Below, piece after piece: positions 8,018 to 18,165 of a stretch of DNA of 41,493 nucleotides. The DNA lies in the NCBI RefSeq assembly GCF_000424145.1, contig NZ_AUJI01000043.1, forward strand, positions 1 to 41,493, written 5' to 3'. The translations under genes and the position numbers were made by a program. The first letter of the stretch is position 1. Every line of letters begins with the position of its first letter. The DNA is from Butyrivibrio sp. AC2005. GTDB taxonomy: Bacteria; Bacillota; Clostridia; Lachnospirales; Lachnospiraceae. The notes below the pieces were generated by a model that was not told the origin of the DNA, made no database searches, and was given only the letters and a program-made list of their open reading frames with translations.

Positions 8018-9892
8018 GTGAATAAAAACAGGGGATTTAATTTTTACTTTGGGCTTATTGTGGTCCTTTTATTAGCCTTGGCTTTTCTTGAGTATGGAAA
8101 AGGCAGAATCCAGTCTTCGGATACGGCTTATACTATAGGACAGTTGAAAAATGCTCTTGAAAAGGGGAAAGTGGTAGGTGCGGTTATTATACCTAATCAG
8201 GAGACGCCTACAGGTGTTGTTCAGATTACACTTACCGATGGTCAGGAAAAAGTGCTCTATGCAACCGATGTTTCGGATGTAGAGGATTTACTGATAGAAA
8301 AAGGCATCGATCCTGTGGTCAGAGATGTGCCGGGAGAGAATCTTTTAATCAGCAGCATCATACCTATATTGGTTGGTTTGTTTGTAATCACATTTCTGTT
8401 TGTGATGATGAATAATGCTCAGGGGCAATCGTCCGGTAATAACCGAATGATGAATTTCGGAAAGAGCAGAGCTCGTCTTTCGACAGGAGATGATAACAAG
8501 ATAAAGCTTTCCGATGTGGCAGGTCTTGTTGAAGAGAAAGAGCAGCTGACAGAGATTATAGAATTTTTGAAAGATGCCGGAAAATTTACCAGAGTAGGAG
8601 CAAGAATTCCTAAAGGTGTTCTGCTTGAGGGTGCACCCGGAACAGGTAAAACTCTTCTTGCAAGAGCTGTAGCGGGAGAGGCAGGAGTTCCCTTCTTTAG
8701 TATTTCGGGTTCTGATTTCGTTGAGATGTTTGTCGGAGTCGGAGCTTCAAGAGTGCGTGATCTGTTTGCTGATGCAAAGAAGAATTCACCCTGTATTATT
8801 TTTATCGATGAGATAGATGCAGTTGCAAGACGCCGTGGAACAGGTATGGGCGGCGGACATGATGAACGTGAACAGACACTGAACCAGCTTCTTGTTGAGA
8901 TGGACGGTTTCGGTGTAAATGAGGGAATCATTGTCATGGCTGCAACAAACCGTGTAGACATACTTGATCCCGCTATTCTTCGTCCGGGACGTTTTGACAG
9001 AAAGATTACTGTTGCCCGTCCTGATGTTAAGGGAAGAGAAGAAATCCTGAAGGTTCATGCAAGAAATAAGCCACTTGGTGAGGATGTTGTTCTTAAGGAT
9101 ATTGCCCAGACTACAGCAGGCTTTACAGGAGCCGATCTGGAGAATCTTCTCAATGAGGCAGCTATTAATGCTGCAATGGATAATCGTACATATATCAAAC
9201 AGCATGATATTCAGAAAGCTTTTGTACAGGTTGGTATCGGTACAGAGAAACACAGCCATATCATTTCCGATAAGGAAAAGAAGATCACTGCATATCATGA
9301 GTCAGGGCATGCAATCCTTTATCATGTTCTTCCGGATGTAGGACCTGTTTATACTGTTTCTGTTATACCTACAGGTATGGGTGCTGCAGGATATACAATG
9401 CCTCTTCCCGAAAAGGATGAGATGTTCCTTACAAAGGGTAAGATGCTTCAGGAGATAATGGTAGTTCTTGGTGGAAGAATTGCCGAAGAAATCATCTTTG
9501 GTGATATTACAACAGGAGCTTCGAGTGATATTCAGAAGGCAACAAGTGAAGCGAGAAAGATGGTTACCGTATACGGCATGTCAAAGAAGATCGGTATCAT
9601 CAATTACAACGAGCAGGAAGAGGACGTATTCATCGGCTATGACATTCAGCACAACAAGAGGAATTCTGAACTGATGGCAGGTGAAATTGATAAGCAGGTC
9701 AAGGATATAATTGATCTGTGCTATGCAAAGGCCAAGGAGATATTAAGATCATATGAGGATATTCTTCATTCCAGTTCTCAGCTTTTGATAGAAAAAGAAA
9801 AAATAGGACGTGAGGAGTTCGAGGAACTTTTTGCCTCACACCCTGCTGTTTCACTTGGGGAAGACATAGCAGCACTTGCCGAAAAAATTTAA
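8018..9892 (+). CDS. ftsH: ATP-dependent zinc metalloprotease FtsH
   Basis: A membrane-anchored AAA+ protease that degrades misfolded membrane proteins and regulatory substrates. There are two transmembrane segments (about 10-24 and 110-131) with an extracytoplasmic domain between. Walker A GAPGTGKT is at 205-212, Walker B IIFIDEID at 260-267, and the second-region motif [21 protein letters not shown] is present. The zinc site HESGH is at 427-431, with the third ligand in the later SSDIQKAT block. The usual PRG after the zinc site reads PTG here. The start is GTG behind AAAGGGG, 12 nt after hpt. The 624-residue length is normal. Confidence 0.96.
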   Translation: MNKNRGFNFYFGLIVVLLLALAFLEYGKGRIQSSDTAYTIGQLKNALEKGKVVGAVIIPNQETPTGVVQITLTDGQEKVLYATDVSDVEDLLIEKGIDPVVRDVPGENLLISSIIPILVGLFVITFLFVMMNNAQGQSSGNNRMMNFGKSRARLSTGDDNKIKLSDVAGLVEEKEQLTEIIEFLKDAGKFTRVGARIPKGVLLEGAPGTGKTLLARAVAGEAGVPFFSISGSDFVEMFVGVGASRVRDLFADAKKNSPCIIFIDEIDAVARRRGTGMGGGHDEREQTLNQLLVEMDGFGVNEGIIVMAATNRVDILDPAILRPGRFDRKITVARPDVKGREEILKVHARNKPLGEDVVLKDIAQTTAGFTGADLENLLNEAAINAAMDNRTYIKQHDIQKAFVQVGIGTEKHSHIISDKEKKITAYHESGHAILYHVLPDVGPVYTVSVIPTGMGAAGYTMPLPEKDEMFLTKGKMLQEIMVVLGGRIAEEIIFGDITTGASSDIQKATSEARKMVTVYGMSKKIGIINYNEQEEDVFIGYDIQHNKRNSELMAGEIDKQVKDIIDLCYAKAKEILRSYEDILHSSSQLLIEKEKIGREEFEELFASHPAVSLGEDIAALAEKI

Positions 9893-9953
9893 GGCTTGTG
9901 CAAAATACACAAAAATGTATATGAGGTTTTAGTTATTTTGTGAAACGTGAGTA

Positions 9954-9985
9954 TTTACCCGTAATCGTTTACGTGCTACTATAAT
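9954..9985 (+). promoter_or_regulatory. Promoter with LacI-type operator before the GH13 gene
   Basis: TATAAT (9980-9985) is a perfect -10 box, but the -35 region is weak. Directly upstream, CGTAA-TCGT-TTACG (9960-9973) is an inverted repeat centred on CG, matching its reverse complement at 12 of 14 positions. That is the format of LacI-family (MalR/CcpA-like) operators. Its position between -35 and -10 suits repression, probably controlled by an alpha-glucan sugar. The regulator is not in the window. Confidence 0.55.
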
Positions 9986-10046
9986 CGCGTAACCCCCAAT
10001 ACATTAAAGTTTTTTGCTATACCCATAAGAAAGAAATACCTTCTCT

Positions 10047-10079
10047 AAAAAAGACAGCAACCCTAAGCTGTCTTTTTTT
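10047..10079 (+). terminator. Intrinsic terminator in the GH13 leader
   Basis: AAAAAAGACAGC (10047-10058) pairs with GCTGTCTTTTTT (10067-10078) over an 8-nt loop, and the T-tract runs 10073-10079. It ends 18 nt before the GH13 start and lies downstream of the candidate promoter. It may therefore act as an attenuator for the GH13 gene as well as an end for ftsH transcripts. Confidence 0.8.
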
Positions 10080-10097
10080 CATATCAAGGAGATTTTT

Positions 10098-12203
10098 ATG
10101 ATTAGACGGGACAGACTGTTCCATGACATGACGCTGGACTTTCTACAGCCGCCGCATCCAAAGGCAGGCAGTTTTGTGTTTTTGTATTTTCGCTGTGGAC
10201 AGAATGATGCAAAGAAGATAACACTTGTATCCAGAAATGGTGTTCAACTGGCAGAGAATGATATGAAAAAACACCATTCAGAGGATGGGTTTGACTTTTA
10301 TCTTTTCGAAGGAAAAATACCGGTTAACAGCGATACTATCTATTATTATTTCAAAATTGAAGGGGACGGAGAGACTCTGTATTACGATTGTAAAGGTGTG
10401 AGTCTGTCAGTTCCGGATAAGTATAAATTCAGATTGATTCCCGGGTATGAAACACCTGACTGGGCAAAAGGTGCCGTTATGTATCAGATCTTTGTGGACA
10501 GATTCAGAAACGGTGATCCTTCCAATGATGTTTTGACAGATGAATACAGTTATGTCGGAAGTCACAGTGTGCAGGTGACTAACTGGAAAAAATATCCGGA
10601 TCCGGATGGAAATATAAGAGAATTCTACGGAGGCGATCTTCAGGGAGTTCTAGATAAGCTTGATTATCTTAAGGAGTTGGGAATAGAGGTAATATATTTC
10701 AATCCAATATTTGTATCTCCTTCATCTCATAAATATGATACGCAGGATTATGATCATATTGACCCTCATTTTGGTGTAATTATTTCGGACAACGGAGAAT
10801 TGTTGGAAGAAGGCTCTGAGAACAGATATGCTACCAGATATATTGACAGAGTAACTAACAGGAAAAATTTAGAGGCGTCCGATGCTCTTTTTGCAAAGCT
10901 TGTTCATGAGGCTCATAAGCGTGGAATAAAAGTCATACTAGACGGAGTATTCAACCACTGCGGATCCTTTAATAAATGGATGGATAAGGAGCGTATATAT
11001 GAGAATGCACCGGGATATGACCCCGGAGCCTATGTCTCAAAGGATAGCCCCTATCATGATTACTTTGGATTTAGCGGCGGAGAATGGCCGTACAACGGTA
11101 ATTATGAAGGCTGGTGGGGATATGATACACTTCCCAAAATGAATTATGAAGGAAGTAAGAAGCTTGAGAATTATATTCTCGGAGTCGGAAAAAAATGGGT
11201 CTCTGCTCCATACTACGCAGATGGCTGGAGACTTGACGTGGCAGCTGATCTTGGCCATTCTTCGGAATATAATCACGAATTCTGGAAGAAATTCAGAAAT
11301 GCTGTAAAGGAAGCTAATCCCGAAGCGCTCATTTTAGCCGAGCATTATGGAAGTGCTCATGAATGGCTAAAGGGCGGTGAATGGGACAGCGTAATGAATT
11401 ATGATGCTTTCATGGAGCCTCTTACGTATTTTCTTACAGGAATGGAAAAACACAGTGATGAGTTCCATGAAGAGAAAATTGGTGATGTAAATCTGTTTTG
11501 GGAGACTATGCTCTGCGCAGGGGCTGACAACTTTGTACAGGAATCAGCTCTTGTTGCCATGAATGAGCTCTCTAATCATGATCATTCGAGATTTTTATCA
11601 AGGACAAATCATGTTGTAGGAAGGTGTGGAACCAAAGGCTTCAGGGCAGCTGAAGAGGGAGTGAACAAGGCTGTGATGAGACAGGCTGTTACTGTTCAGA
11701 TGACATGGCCGGGAGCACCTACAGTTTATTATGGCGACGAAGCGGGCGTGTGTGGCTTTACAGATCCTGATAACAGAAGAACATATCCATGGGGAACTGA
11801 GGATCAGGAAATGCTGGAGTTCCATAAGGAAATTATCCACATTCATAAGACAAGCATGGAGCTTAAGACAGGGTCTATTGTCAGGCTCGATGCAGACGAT
11901 GGTGTGCTTGCGTACGGAAGGTTCAACAGAACGAGTGCCACTATTGTTGTAATAAATACAAATGAATATCTGACTGTTACGGAAATCAGTCTTGCACCGC
12001 TTGGAATACCTGAGGAAGCCAGACTGATCAGAGTACTTGAGAGCAATAATAAAGGCTTTACTACAGATCCCTTAAGCTACAACGTAAAAAACGGTAGGCT
12101 TGTCAGGGCATATGGCAGTGACTCTGCTGTTGTATTGCAATACAACAGAATAACAGCTGTGAACGAGGAAGCATTCTGGTCTACCAACTTCTTCCGTATG
12201 TAA
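10098..12203 (+). CDS. Intracellular GH13 alpha-glucan hydrolase, neopullulanase/cyclomaltodextrinase-like
   Basis: A 701-residue alpha-amylase superfamily enzyme. The N-terminal 110 or so residues look like the CBM34-type domain of neopullulanases. The barrel holds DGVFNH (282-287), nucleophile D380 in GWRLDVAADLG, acid/base E415 in LILAEH, and D495 in LSNHDHS. There is no signal peptide, so it probably cleaves imported maltodextrins or pullulan fragments in the cytoplasm. The start has an AAGGAGA site. The leader carries a LacI-type operator and an intrinsic terminator. Exact substrate and GH13 subfamily cannot be read from the sequence. The next gene follows 30 nt later. Confidence 0.88.
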   Translation: MIRRDRLFHDMTLDFLQPPHPKAGSFVFLYFRCGQNDAKKITLVSRNGVQLAENDMKKHHSEDGFDFYLFEGKIPVNSDTIYYYFKIEGDGETLYYDCKGVSLSVPDKYKFRLIPGYETPDWAKGAVMYQIFVDRFRNGDPSNDVLTDEYSYVGSHSVQVTNWKKYPDPDGNIREFYGGDLQGVLDKLDYLKELGIEVIYFNPIFVSPSSHKYDTQDYDHIDPHFGVIISDNGELLEEGSENRYATRYIDRVTNRKNLEASDALFAKLVHEAHKRGIKVILDGVFNHCGSFNKWMDKERIYENAPGYDPGAYVSKDSPYHDYFGFSGGEWPYNGNYEGWWGYDTLPKMNYEGSKKLENYILGVGKKWVSAPYYADGWRLDVAADLGHSSEYNHEFWKKFRNAVKEANPEALILAEHYGSAHEWLKGGEWDSVMNYDAFMEPLTYFLTGMEKHSDEFHEEKIGDVNLFWETMLCAGADNFVQESALVAMNELSNHDHSRFLSRTNHVVGRCGTKGFRAAEEGVNKAVMRQAVTVQMTWPGAPTVYYGDEAGVCGFTDPDNRRTYPWGTEDQEMLEFHKEIIHIHKTSMELKTGSIVRLDADDGVLAYGRFNRTSATIVVINTNEYLTVTEISLAPLGIPEEARLIRVLESNNKGFTTDPLSYNVKNGRLVRAYGSDSAVVLQYNRITAVNEEAFWSTNFFRM

Positions 12204-12233
12204 AATAAATTAAAAATATTGAGGTTGATAATA

Positions 12234-14966
12234 ATGAAATCTTCATCTGCCGGATCTAAGCGAAGAACATTTATATGCTTTACTGTTATCTACATTTTGA
12301 TCTCCGTCTTTGTATGGGGATGGTTCTTTAAGAGTGGGAAATCGCTTATTAACAGTTCTGATGCTTTTAAGCAGCATATTAATGCACTGGCAAAATATGG
12401 TCGTTTTTTACGGGGTATTTTTTACAGACTGTTCACCGAGCATAAGCTTTCCCTGCAGAGCTATGATTTCGGAATAGGATATGGTGCGGATTTTCTCACG
12501 TCCATGCAGTATTATGCAGTGGGAGATCCGCTAAATCTTCCTGTAGGATTGTTACCATCAAAATATGTATATTATTATTTTCAGTTTCTGATATTCATTC
12601 GTCCATATCTGGCAGGAGTATCCTTCCTTGCACTTGCAGGAAGAGAGGAGAGATTTTCTGTTATTTCCCGTCTGACGGGAGCAATATCCTATGCATTTTG
12701 CGGAATAGTTTTATTTATAGGTATGTGGAATCCACAGTTTGTGCAGCCTATGATATGTTTACCGCTTCTTATCATCGGAGTTCAGAAATATATTCACGAA
12801 AAAAAATCCCTGACATTTATTATGGCAGTAGCTTTTTCAGCAGTTAGTAATTTCTATTTCTTCTACATGCTGGTTATTATGATTGTGGCATACACCATCA
12901 TTTATCTGCTGACAAATAAGATATTCAAAGATACTAAAGAAGGAATCATCTGTATAGGAAGGCTCTTTGGCCTTGGAGTGATTGGAACCCTTTTAGCTAT
13001 GCCGATTCTTCTTCCTGTTATACTGGCATTTTTATCAAATCCCAGAGCAGGTCTTGGATCTCATGCGGTACCGGTTGTTTATTCACTGGATTACTATAAG
13101 GAACTGCTTGTCAGTCTGATTTCATATAAATACTTCCCAAGATATGATACGGTAATAAGTCTTACCTTTATTGCACTTCCGGCTCTTGCACTTCTTTTCC
13201 TTAAATCGGATGAGGAAAGAAAAAATGAGGTGGTAAGGTATAGGATAATTGCCGTTGTTATGACTGCGATGCTGATCATACCTGCTGCAGGATATGTGAT
13301 GACAGGATTTTCCTACACAATAAACAGGTGGAGCTTTGCATATTGCCTGCTGCTTTCGTATCTAATTACATATTTTACGCAGGAGAGCGTCCTTTTAGAT
13401 TTAAAGAATATCTTTACAGCAGCGATTATAAGTGCAGTATATGTTGCTGTTCTTATGCTTTTTGGAGAAAAGGCAATAGGGATTACCCCTCAGCTTATTC
13501 TGCTTGCAGTAATGTTTGTTATCCTTTTTGCTGTAAAGCTTCCTGAGATTGTAAGGAGAAGTAGTTTATTGATTCTGGTACTTCTGGGCATAGTTTTTAA
13601 CGGATATACAGCCAATGCCCCGGAAGCAGGAAATCTTCCAAGCGGATATGTCGATAGCATGTCGCCGGAAGAATATGATGAGCTTGTTATGAGTACAGAG
13701 CTTAGAGCGTTATCTGAAACTGTGCCGGAGGGATACGATAATTATTACAGTTATTCAGGCAGAAGTCTTACATGGAACGCTTCTTTGCCCTATGGAATTC
13801 CATCAACCCAGTTTTACTGGAGTCTTGCAAACGGAGCAGTTTCAGATTATATGGAATCTCTTGCCATAAATGAGATGTCAAATTTCTCATTTTTCGGACT
13901 TGATGATCGTGCTATACCGATGCAGCTTGCAGGAGTTAAGTACTATACGCTTAGATATAATAACGAGGAGGAGCAAAGATATATCCCCTATGGCTATGCT
14001 CCTTTTTCAGAGTGGTATAATTTTGGAATTTATGCTAATGGCAATGCCCCTGCCCTTGGATATACGTACAGACAGACTATGACAAGGGAGGCTTATGATA
14101 CACTTGACCCTGCAAAGAGGCAGCAGGCCATGCTTTTTGGAGCTGTCAGGGAAAAGGTAAACAAAGATGCTTCCTGTGAAATCTCTGAGCTGGATACAAC
14201 CGATGAAGGCATATTTACAGATGTTTCAGTTCCGTATGAGATAACAGACAAGCATGGGGTAAAGCTTAAGGATAATGTTTTTGTAGTAAAAAAGGATAAT
14301 GCAGAGTGCACCATTTCCTTTGAAGGACTTCCCGGTTCTGAGACATACCTGTATTTTGAAAATTTAAACTGTGATATAAAGGATGATGCTGCAAATATTA
14401 CGGTGAGCACAAGCACACCTGAAAACAGGGCTGTTACAAAGACTATCGCCTATAAGACCCCGTACAGCCAGTTTTACAGCGGATGGCATAACTACCTTGT
14501 AAACCTGTGCTATAGCGATGAAGCAAGAAGCAGTATTACCATCACTTTTCCTCAAAAGGGAAGATACAGCTTTGACACGCTTGCGGTTATCTGTCAGCCT
14601 ATGCAGAGTTATGCGGAAAAAGCTCCTGTATTTGCGGCAGAAACTATAGCGGATAATGAACTTCACAGAAATCCCAGGTCACTTATGACAAACGAGATAA
14701 CCGGAACAATAACTGCCGGGGAAGACTCATATCTTGTGCTGAATATTCCATATGATAAGGGCTGGACTATCTATGTGGATAACGAGAAGAGAACGCCTGA
14801 AAAAGCAAATATAATGTTCCTTGGGACACCTATAGGAGAGGGGACGCACAATATAGTACTTAAGTATCATACACCGGGACTTACTTTGGGACTCGTGCTT
14901 TTTGTTCTGGGTATCGCCTCTCTTGTAATAATATGTAAGATGGAGAGAAAACGAAGTGAGCGCTAA
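12234..14966 (+). CDS. YfhO-family polytopic membrane protein
   Basis: A 910-residue protein with about a dozen hydrophobic helices in its first half (to about residue 455), a large extracytoplasmic region, and a final transmembrane helix near the C-terminus. The end has the YfhO signature: LNIPYDKGWTIYVD, then FLGTPIGEGTHNIVLKY and HTPGLTLG. In Bacillus, YfhO is needed for glycosylation of lipoteichoic acid and is thought to be a GT-C glycosyltransferase using lipid-linked sugars. The substrate here is unknown. ATG at 12234 has a GAGG site. An upstream TTG at 12219 would have none. The stop overlaps the next gene. Confidence 0.85.
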   Translation: MKSSSAGSKRRTFICFTVIYILISVFVWGWFFKSGKSLINSSDAFKQHINALAKYGRFLRGIFYRLFTEHKLSLQSYDFGIGYGADFLTSMQYYAVGDPLNLPVGLLPSKYVYYYFQFLIFIRPYLAGVSFLALAGREERFSVISRLTGAISYAFCGIVLFIGMWNPQFVQPMICLPLLIIGVQKYIHEKKSLTFIMAVAFSAVSNFYFFYMLVIMIVAYTIIYLLTNKIFKDTKEGIICIGRLFGLGVIGTLLAMPILLPVILAFLSNPRAGLGSHAVPVVYSLDYYKELLVSLISYKYFPRYDTVISLTFIALPALALLFLKSDEERKNEVVRYRIIAVVMTAMLIIPAAGYVMTGFSYTINRWSFAYCLLLSYLITYFTQESVLLDLKNIFTAAIISAVYVAVLMLFGEKAIGITPQLILLAVMFVILFAVKLPEIVRRSSLLILVLLGIVFNGYTANAPEAGNLPSGYVDSMSPEEYDELVMSTELRALSETVPEGYDNYYSYSGRSLTWNASLPYGIPSTQFYWSLANGAVSDYMESLAINEMSNFSFFGLDDRAIPMQLAGVKYYTLRYNNEEEQRYIPYGYAPFSEWYNFGIYANGNAPALGYTYRQTMTREAYDTLDPAKRQQAMLFGAVREKVNKDASCEISELDTTDEGIFTDVSVPYEITDKHGVKLKDNVFVVKKDNAECTISFEGLPGSETYLYFENLNCDIKDDAANITVSTSTPENRAVTKTIAYKTPYSQFYSGWHNYLVNLCYSDEARSSITITFPQKGRYSFDTLAVICQPMQSYAEKAPVFAAETIADNELHRNPRSLMTNEITGTITAGEDSYLVLNIPYDKGWTIYVDNEKRTPEKANIMFLGTPIGEGTHNIVLKYHTPGLTLGLVLFVLGIASLVIICKMERKRSER

Positions 14967-17900
14967 GAAGAGCTTGGATAAAAAAACAATTTATTTTGCG
15001 ACTGTATATATTATAGCTATATTATCGAGACTGATATTTCTTAAGAGTTCTCCTGCAGGATTGCATGTAGATGAGGCAGGAATGGCCTATGATGCATATT
15101 GTCTTGCAAATTACGGAGTCGACAGGAATTTATTATCCTTCCCTGTTTACCTGATAAACTATGGTGGAGGACAGAGTGCGCTATATGCTTATATGGCTGC
15201 TGTCTTTGTGAAATTCATGGGACTCGGCGTCCTGGCAATAAGACTTCCCGGAGTTATATCATCTATCATAACTTTGTTTGCAGGGGAGAAGATAGTACAG
15301 AGAATATGTGGCGAGGATTCTGCGGCTGCATATATTTATCCTCTTCTTTTCACGGGGTGTCCGGTATTTGTCATGAGTGCGAGGTTTGGTCTTGACTGTA
15401 ACCTCATGCTTGGAATGACTACACTGTTCTTATTTTTGCTTCTTCGGGCAGTAGATTCAGGTAAGAAGGCAGACTATGCTCTTGGGGGACTGATGGCAGG
15501 AGTTTCGCTTTATACATATGCTATCTGCTATGCGATAATGCCACTCTTTTTACTTGTATTCTTTATTGTGCTTCTCATTAAGAGGAAGCTGAACGCACTA
15601 AGAGTTGTTTGTTTTGCTGTTCCGCTCGCTATTCTTGCACTTCCGCTTTTAGTGACACAGTATGTAAATATTACAGGAAGTGAATCCATAGTATTTGGCA
15701 TCATTACAATGCCTGCGCTTACCTTCTACCGAGGAGGGGAAATAGGTGTGCCCTCGATTCAGGGGCTTCTAAATGCATTGAAAAGCATTTTCCTTTTTGA
15801 CAGTCTTAACTACAACAGCATGCCTTCCTTTGGAACCATGTATTACATTTTGATACCGTTTATTGCAGCCGGATTTGTACGGACGCTGATATGTTCATTT
15901 AAAGGCTTTGGGAAAAAGGAGTTTGCACCGGAGGCAGTTCCTGCCCTGTGGTTCCTTGCAGAGCTCCTTATCGGGTCAATGCTTGGAGGAGATGGACCAA
16001 ATGTAAATAAGATGAACGGAATCTTCTTTACTGTGGCATTTTTCGGAGCCTTTGGAGCAGACCTTTTCATAGGATTATTTGCAAAGAATAAGAAATTATA
16101 TCTTGCGGTATCTGCAGTACTGGGATGTGTATTTATAGCATTTTCAGCGGCGTTTTTTACAAAATACCTGGGAACATATTCGGATGATCTTTATCTTTTC
16201 CAGAAGCCTATTGATGAACCTATAAGGGTGCTGGAAGAGGAAGAAGCATTTGCTGATAAGCAGGTGGTAGTAATTCATGACAATCAGCCCTACATTCCGC
16301 CCTATATCTATTACTTGCTTGGGACTAAGCTCTCACCTTATGAATTCAACATGGGAGATACATCCTTTTATGCCAGGTATTTATTCTATACACCTGAGGA
16401 ACTGAGTCCTGATTACGTGTATCTGGTATTTGCGGGAAATCCTGAGGCGATCGGGAGACTGCAGGAAATAGGATGTAATCAGGTAATTGAACTGGACGGA
16501 GCTTCTCTTGTATATAGCGGGGAGCCAGTGGATTATGAAGCACTGGAAAAAGCTGAAGAAAAAAAGGAGGGGATTCCCTTTGGCCATGATCTTCCTTTTC
16601 ATTTGAGGAGAATAGCCGGAATTGCAGAGGGGCTTAAGGCAGGTGAATTTCCTGTAAAGATGCAGCACTTCTGGTTCAACAATTATGGCTATCCGGTAGG
16701 TGTGATGTACGGTGATGCACTTTTATATATACCGGCGATTCTTCATATTTGCGGTATGCCTCTTTGGCTTGCATATAAGTGCTATCTGATACTTATTCAA
16801 ATATTAACAGCTCTTACGGCCTATTTTTGTTTTAAATATCTTTCGGAAAACAGAATTACCGGAATAATCTGTATGATCCTGTATTTCTTCTCATTTTGGA
16901 GACTTACGGATATGCTTTCAAGAGAAGCAGTAGGTGAGTATAGTGCCTTTGCATTTCTTCCGCTGATTGTACTTGGGCTTGCAAGAATACACAGAGGTGA
17001 TAATGAAAAGCGTGGTGCGATAGAGCTTGCAGCCGGAATGACAGGACTATTCATGACACATCTTCTTAGTGTGGTAATGGCCGTTCTCTTCGTGGTAATC
17101 TTCGTGATTGCAGATGCAAGAAATATGCTTACAAAGGGTAAGTGGAAGACACTTATGGCAGCAGCAGGAGGGGCGCTCCTTCTTAACCTGGGGCAGCTTG
17201 TTCCGCTCATTGATTATTATAAAAATGCACCTATGCTGATAAATTCAGGAGAGAGTACTCCGATACAAACCTTTGGAATTACCTGGAGACAGTTGTTTGG
17301 AGCCTTTTATGATGTGCTGGCACCCATTAAGGAACTTGGTGCTGAGCCCGTGGAGGAGCTTCCGCAGTCACCGGGACTTTCGCTTATTGCTATTGTGGTA
17401 GTAGGAATTGTGCTTCTGATTTCCAGAGGAAAAGAGATTGGAAAGCATGTGACGGAAATAATAATACTGGTGCTTAGCGTTTTTGCACTCATTTTAAGTA
17501 CCTGCTATTTTCCCTATGATTTTCTGTTTGAAAAGGCCAGGTTCGTATTCAAGCTTCTCGGAAGCATACAGTACCCGGCAAGATATCTCACTGCAGCCAC
17601 TGTTTTGATATGTACATTTTTTGCACTGCTTCAGAGAAAGAAGCCTGCTTATTTACTGGGTGTAATACTTGTAGTCTTAAGTCTTTGGCAGAGCGGATCA
17701 TATGTGAATGCTTTTCTTGAGAAACAGACAAACATAGTATCAGTTAAGACAGTGGATGAGCTTACCTCCTTTGACGATGACAGGCAGTATATGCTCGTTG
17801 GAACAGATACGGAAAGATTGCAGTACGCATCGGTTCTTCCATCTGCAGAAGAGATAACGTATTCTGATGAAATGAGAAATGGCGGAGAATATTCGCTTAG

Positions 17901-18165
17901 ACTTAGCAACAATACAGGAGAAGAGGGCTATGCTGATCTGCCGATCCTTTCTTATCCGTATTATTACGGAACGGATGGAGAAACGAGTTATAAGATGTCC
18001 TCAGGAGATAATAATAAGCTTAGAGTGACTCTGCCGGCAGGAACCGACTCTGTAATAAGAATCAGGTTCCGTGAGCCTCTTTACTGGAGAGTGGCAGAGA
18101 TTGTATCATTAGTTTTTGCTTTAGGCGTGATAATAAGACTTATTGTAAAAAAATCAAAAGCTTGA
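14956..18165 (+). CDS. Dual-module GT-C-like membrane glycosyltransferase
   Basis: A 1069-residue membrane protein that appears to join two GT-C-like units. Residues 1 to about 530 resemble ArnT/PMT-type family 39 transferases, with the acidic pair D39-E40 in LHVDEAGMAYDAY in the first external loop. From about 540 a second set of helices begins with GHDLPFHLRRI (543-553) and AGEFPVKMQHFWFNNYGYP. That is the pattern of the PTPS-related membrane family (PF10131), which has its own acidic D545. The start is GTG, overlapping the YfhO stop by 11 nt. The product probably transfers sugars from polyprenyl carriers onto a surface polymer, and the substrates are unknown. The gene ends tail-to-tail with the MBOAT gene, overlapping by 12 nt. 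Confidence 0.8.
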   Translation: MSAKKSLDKKTIYFATVYIIAILSRLIFLKSSPAGLHVDEAGMAYDAYCLANYGVDRNLLSFPVYLINYGGGQSALYAYMAAVFVKFMGLGVLAIRLPGVISSIITLFAGEKIVQRICGEDSAAAYIYPLLFTGCPVFVMSARFGLDCNLMLGMTTLFLFLLLRAVDSGKKADYALGGLMAGVSLYTYAICYAIMPLFLLVFFIVLLIKRKLNALRVVCFAVPLAILALPLLVTQYVNITGSESIVFGIITMPALTFYRGGEIGVPSIQGLLNALKSIFLFDSLNYNSMPSFGTMYYILIPFIAAGFVRTLICSFKGFGKKEFAPEAVPALWFLAELLIGSMLGGDGPNVNKMNGIFFTVAFFGAFGADLFIGLFAKNKKLYLAVSAVLGCVFIAFSAAFFTKYLGTYSDDLYLFQKPIDEPIRVLEEEEAFADKQVVVIHDNQPYIPPYIYYLLGTKLSPYEFNMGDTSFYARYLFYTPEELSPDYVYLVFAGNPEAIGRLQEIGCNQVIELDGASLVYSGEPVDYEALEKAEEKKEGIPFGHDLPFHLRRIAGIAEGLKAGEFPVKMQHFWFNNYGYPVGVMYGDALLYIPAILHICGMPLWLAYKCYLILIQILTALTAYFCFKYLSENRITGIICMILYFFSFWRLTDMLSREAVGEYSAFAFLPLIVLGLARIHRGDNEKRGAIELAAGMTGLFMTHLLSVVMAVLFVVIFVIADARNMLTKGKWKTLMAAAGGALLLNLGQLVPLIDYYKNAPMLINSGESTPIQTFGITWRQLFGAFYDVLAPIKELGAEPVEELPQSPGLSLIAIVVVGIVLLISRGKEIGKHVTEIIILVLSVFALILSTCYFPYDFLFEKARFVFKLLGSIQYPARYLTAATVLICTFFALLQRKKPAYLLGVILVVLSLWQSGSYVNAFLEKQTNIVSVKTVDELTSFDDDRQYMLVGTDTERLQYASVLPSAEEITYSDEMRNGGEYSLRLSNNTGEEGYADLPILSYPYYYGTDGETSYKMSSGDNNKLRVTLPAGTDSVIRIRFREPLYWRVAEIVSLVFALGVIIRLIVKKSKA

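Noticed and set aside
8419..8961. 180-residue minus-strand frame within ftsH
   Set aside because: It runs antisense to the highly conserved AAA+ domain and has no recognisable motif.
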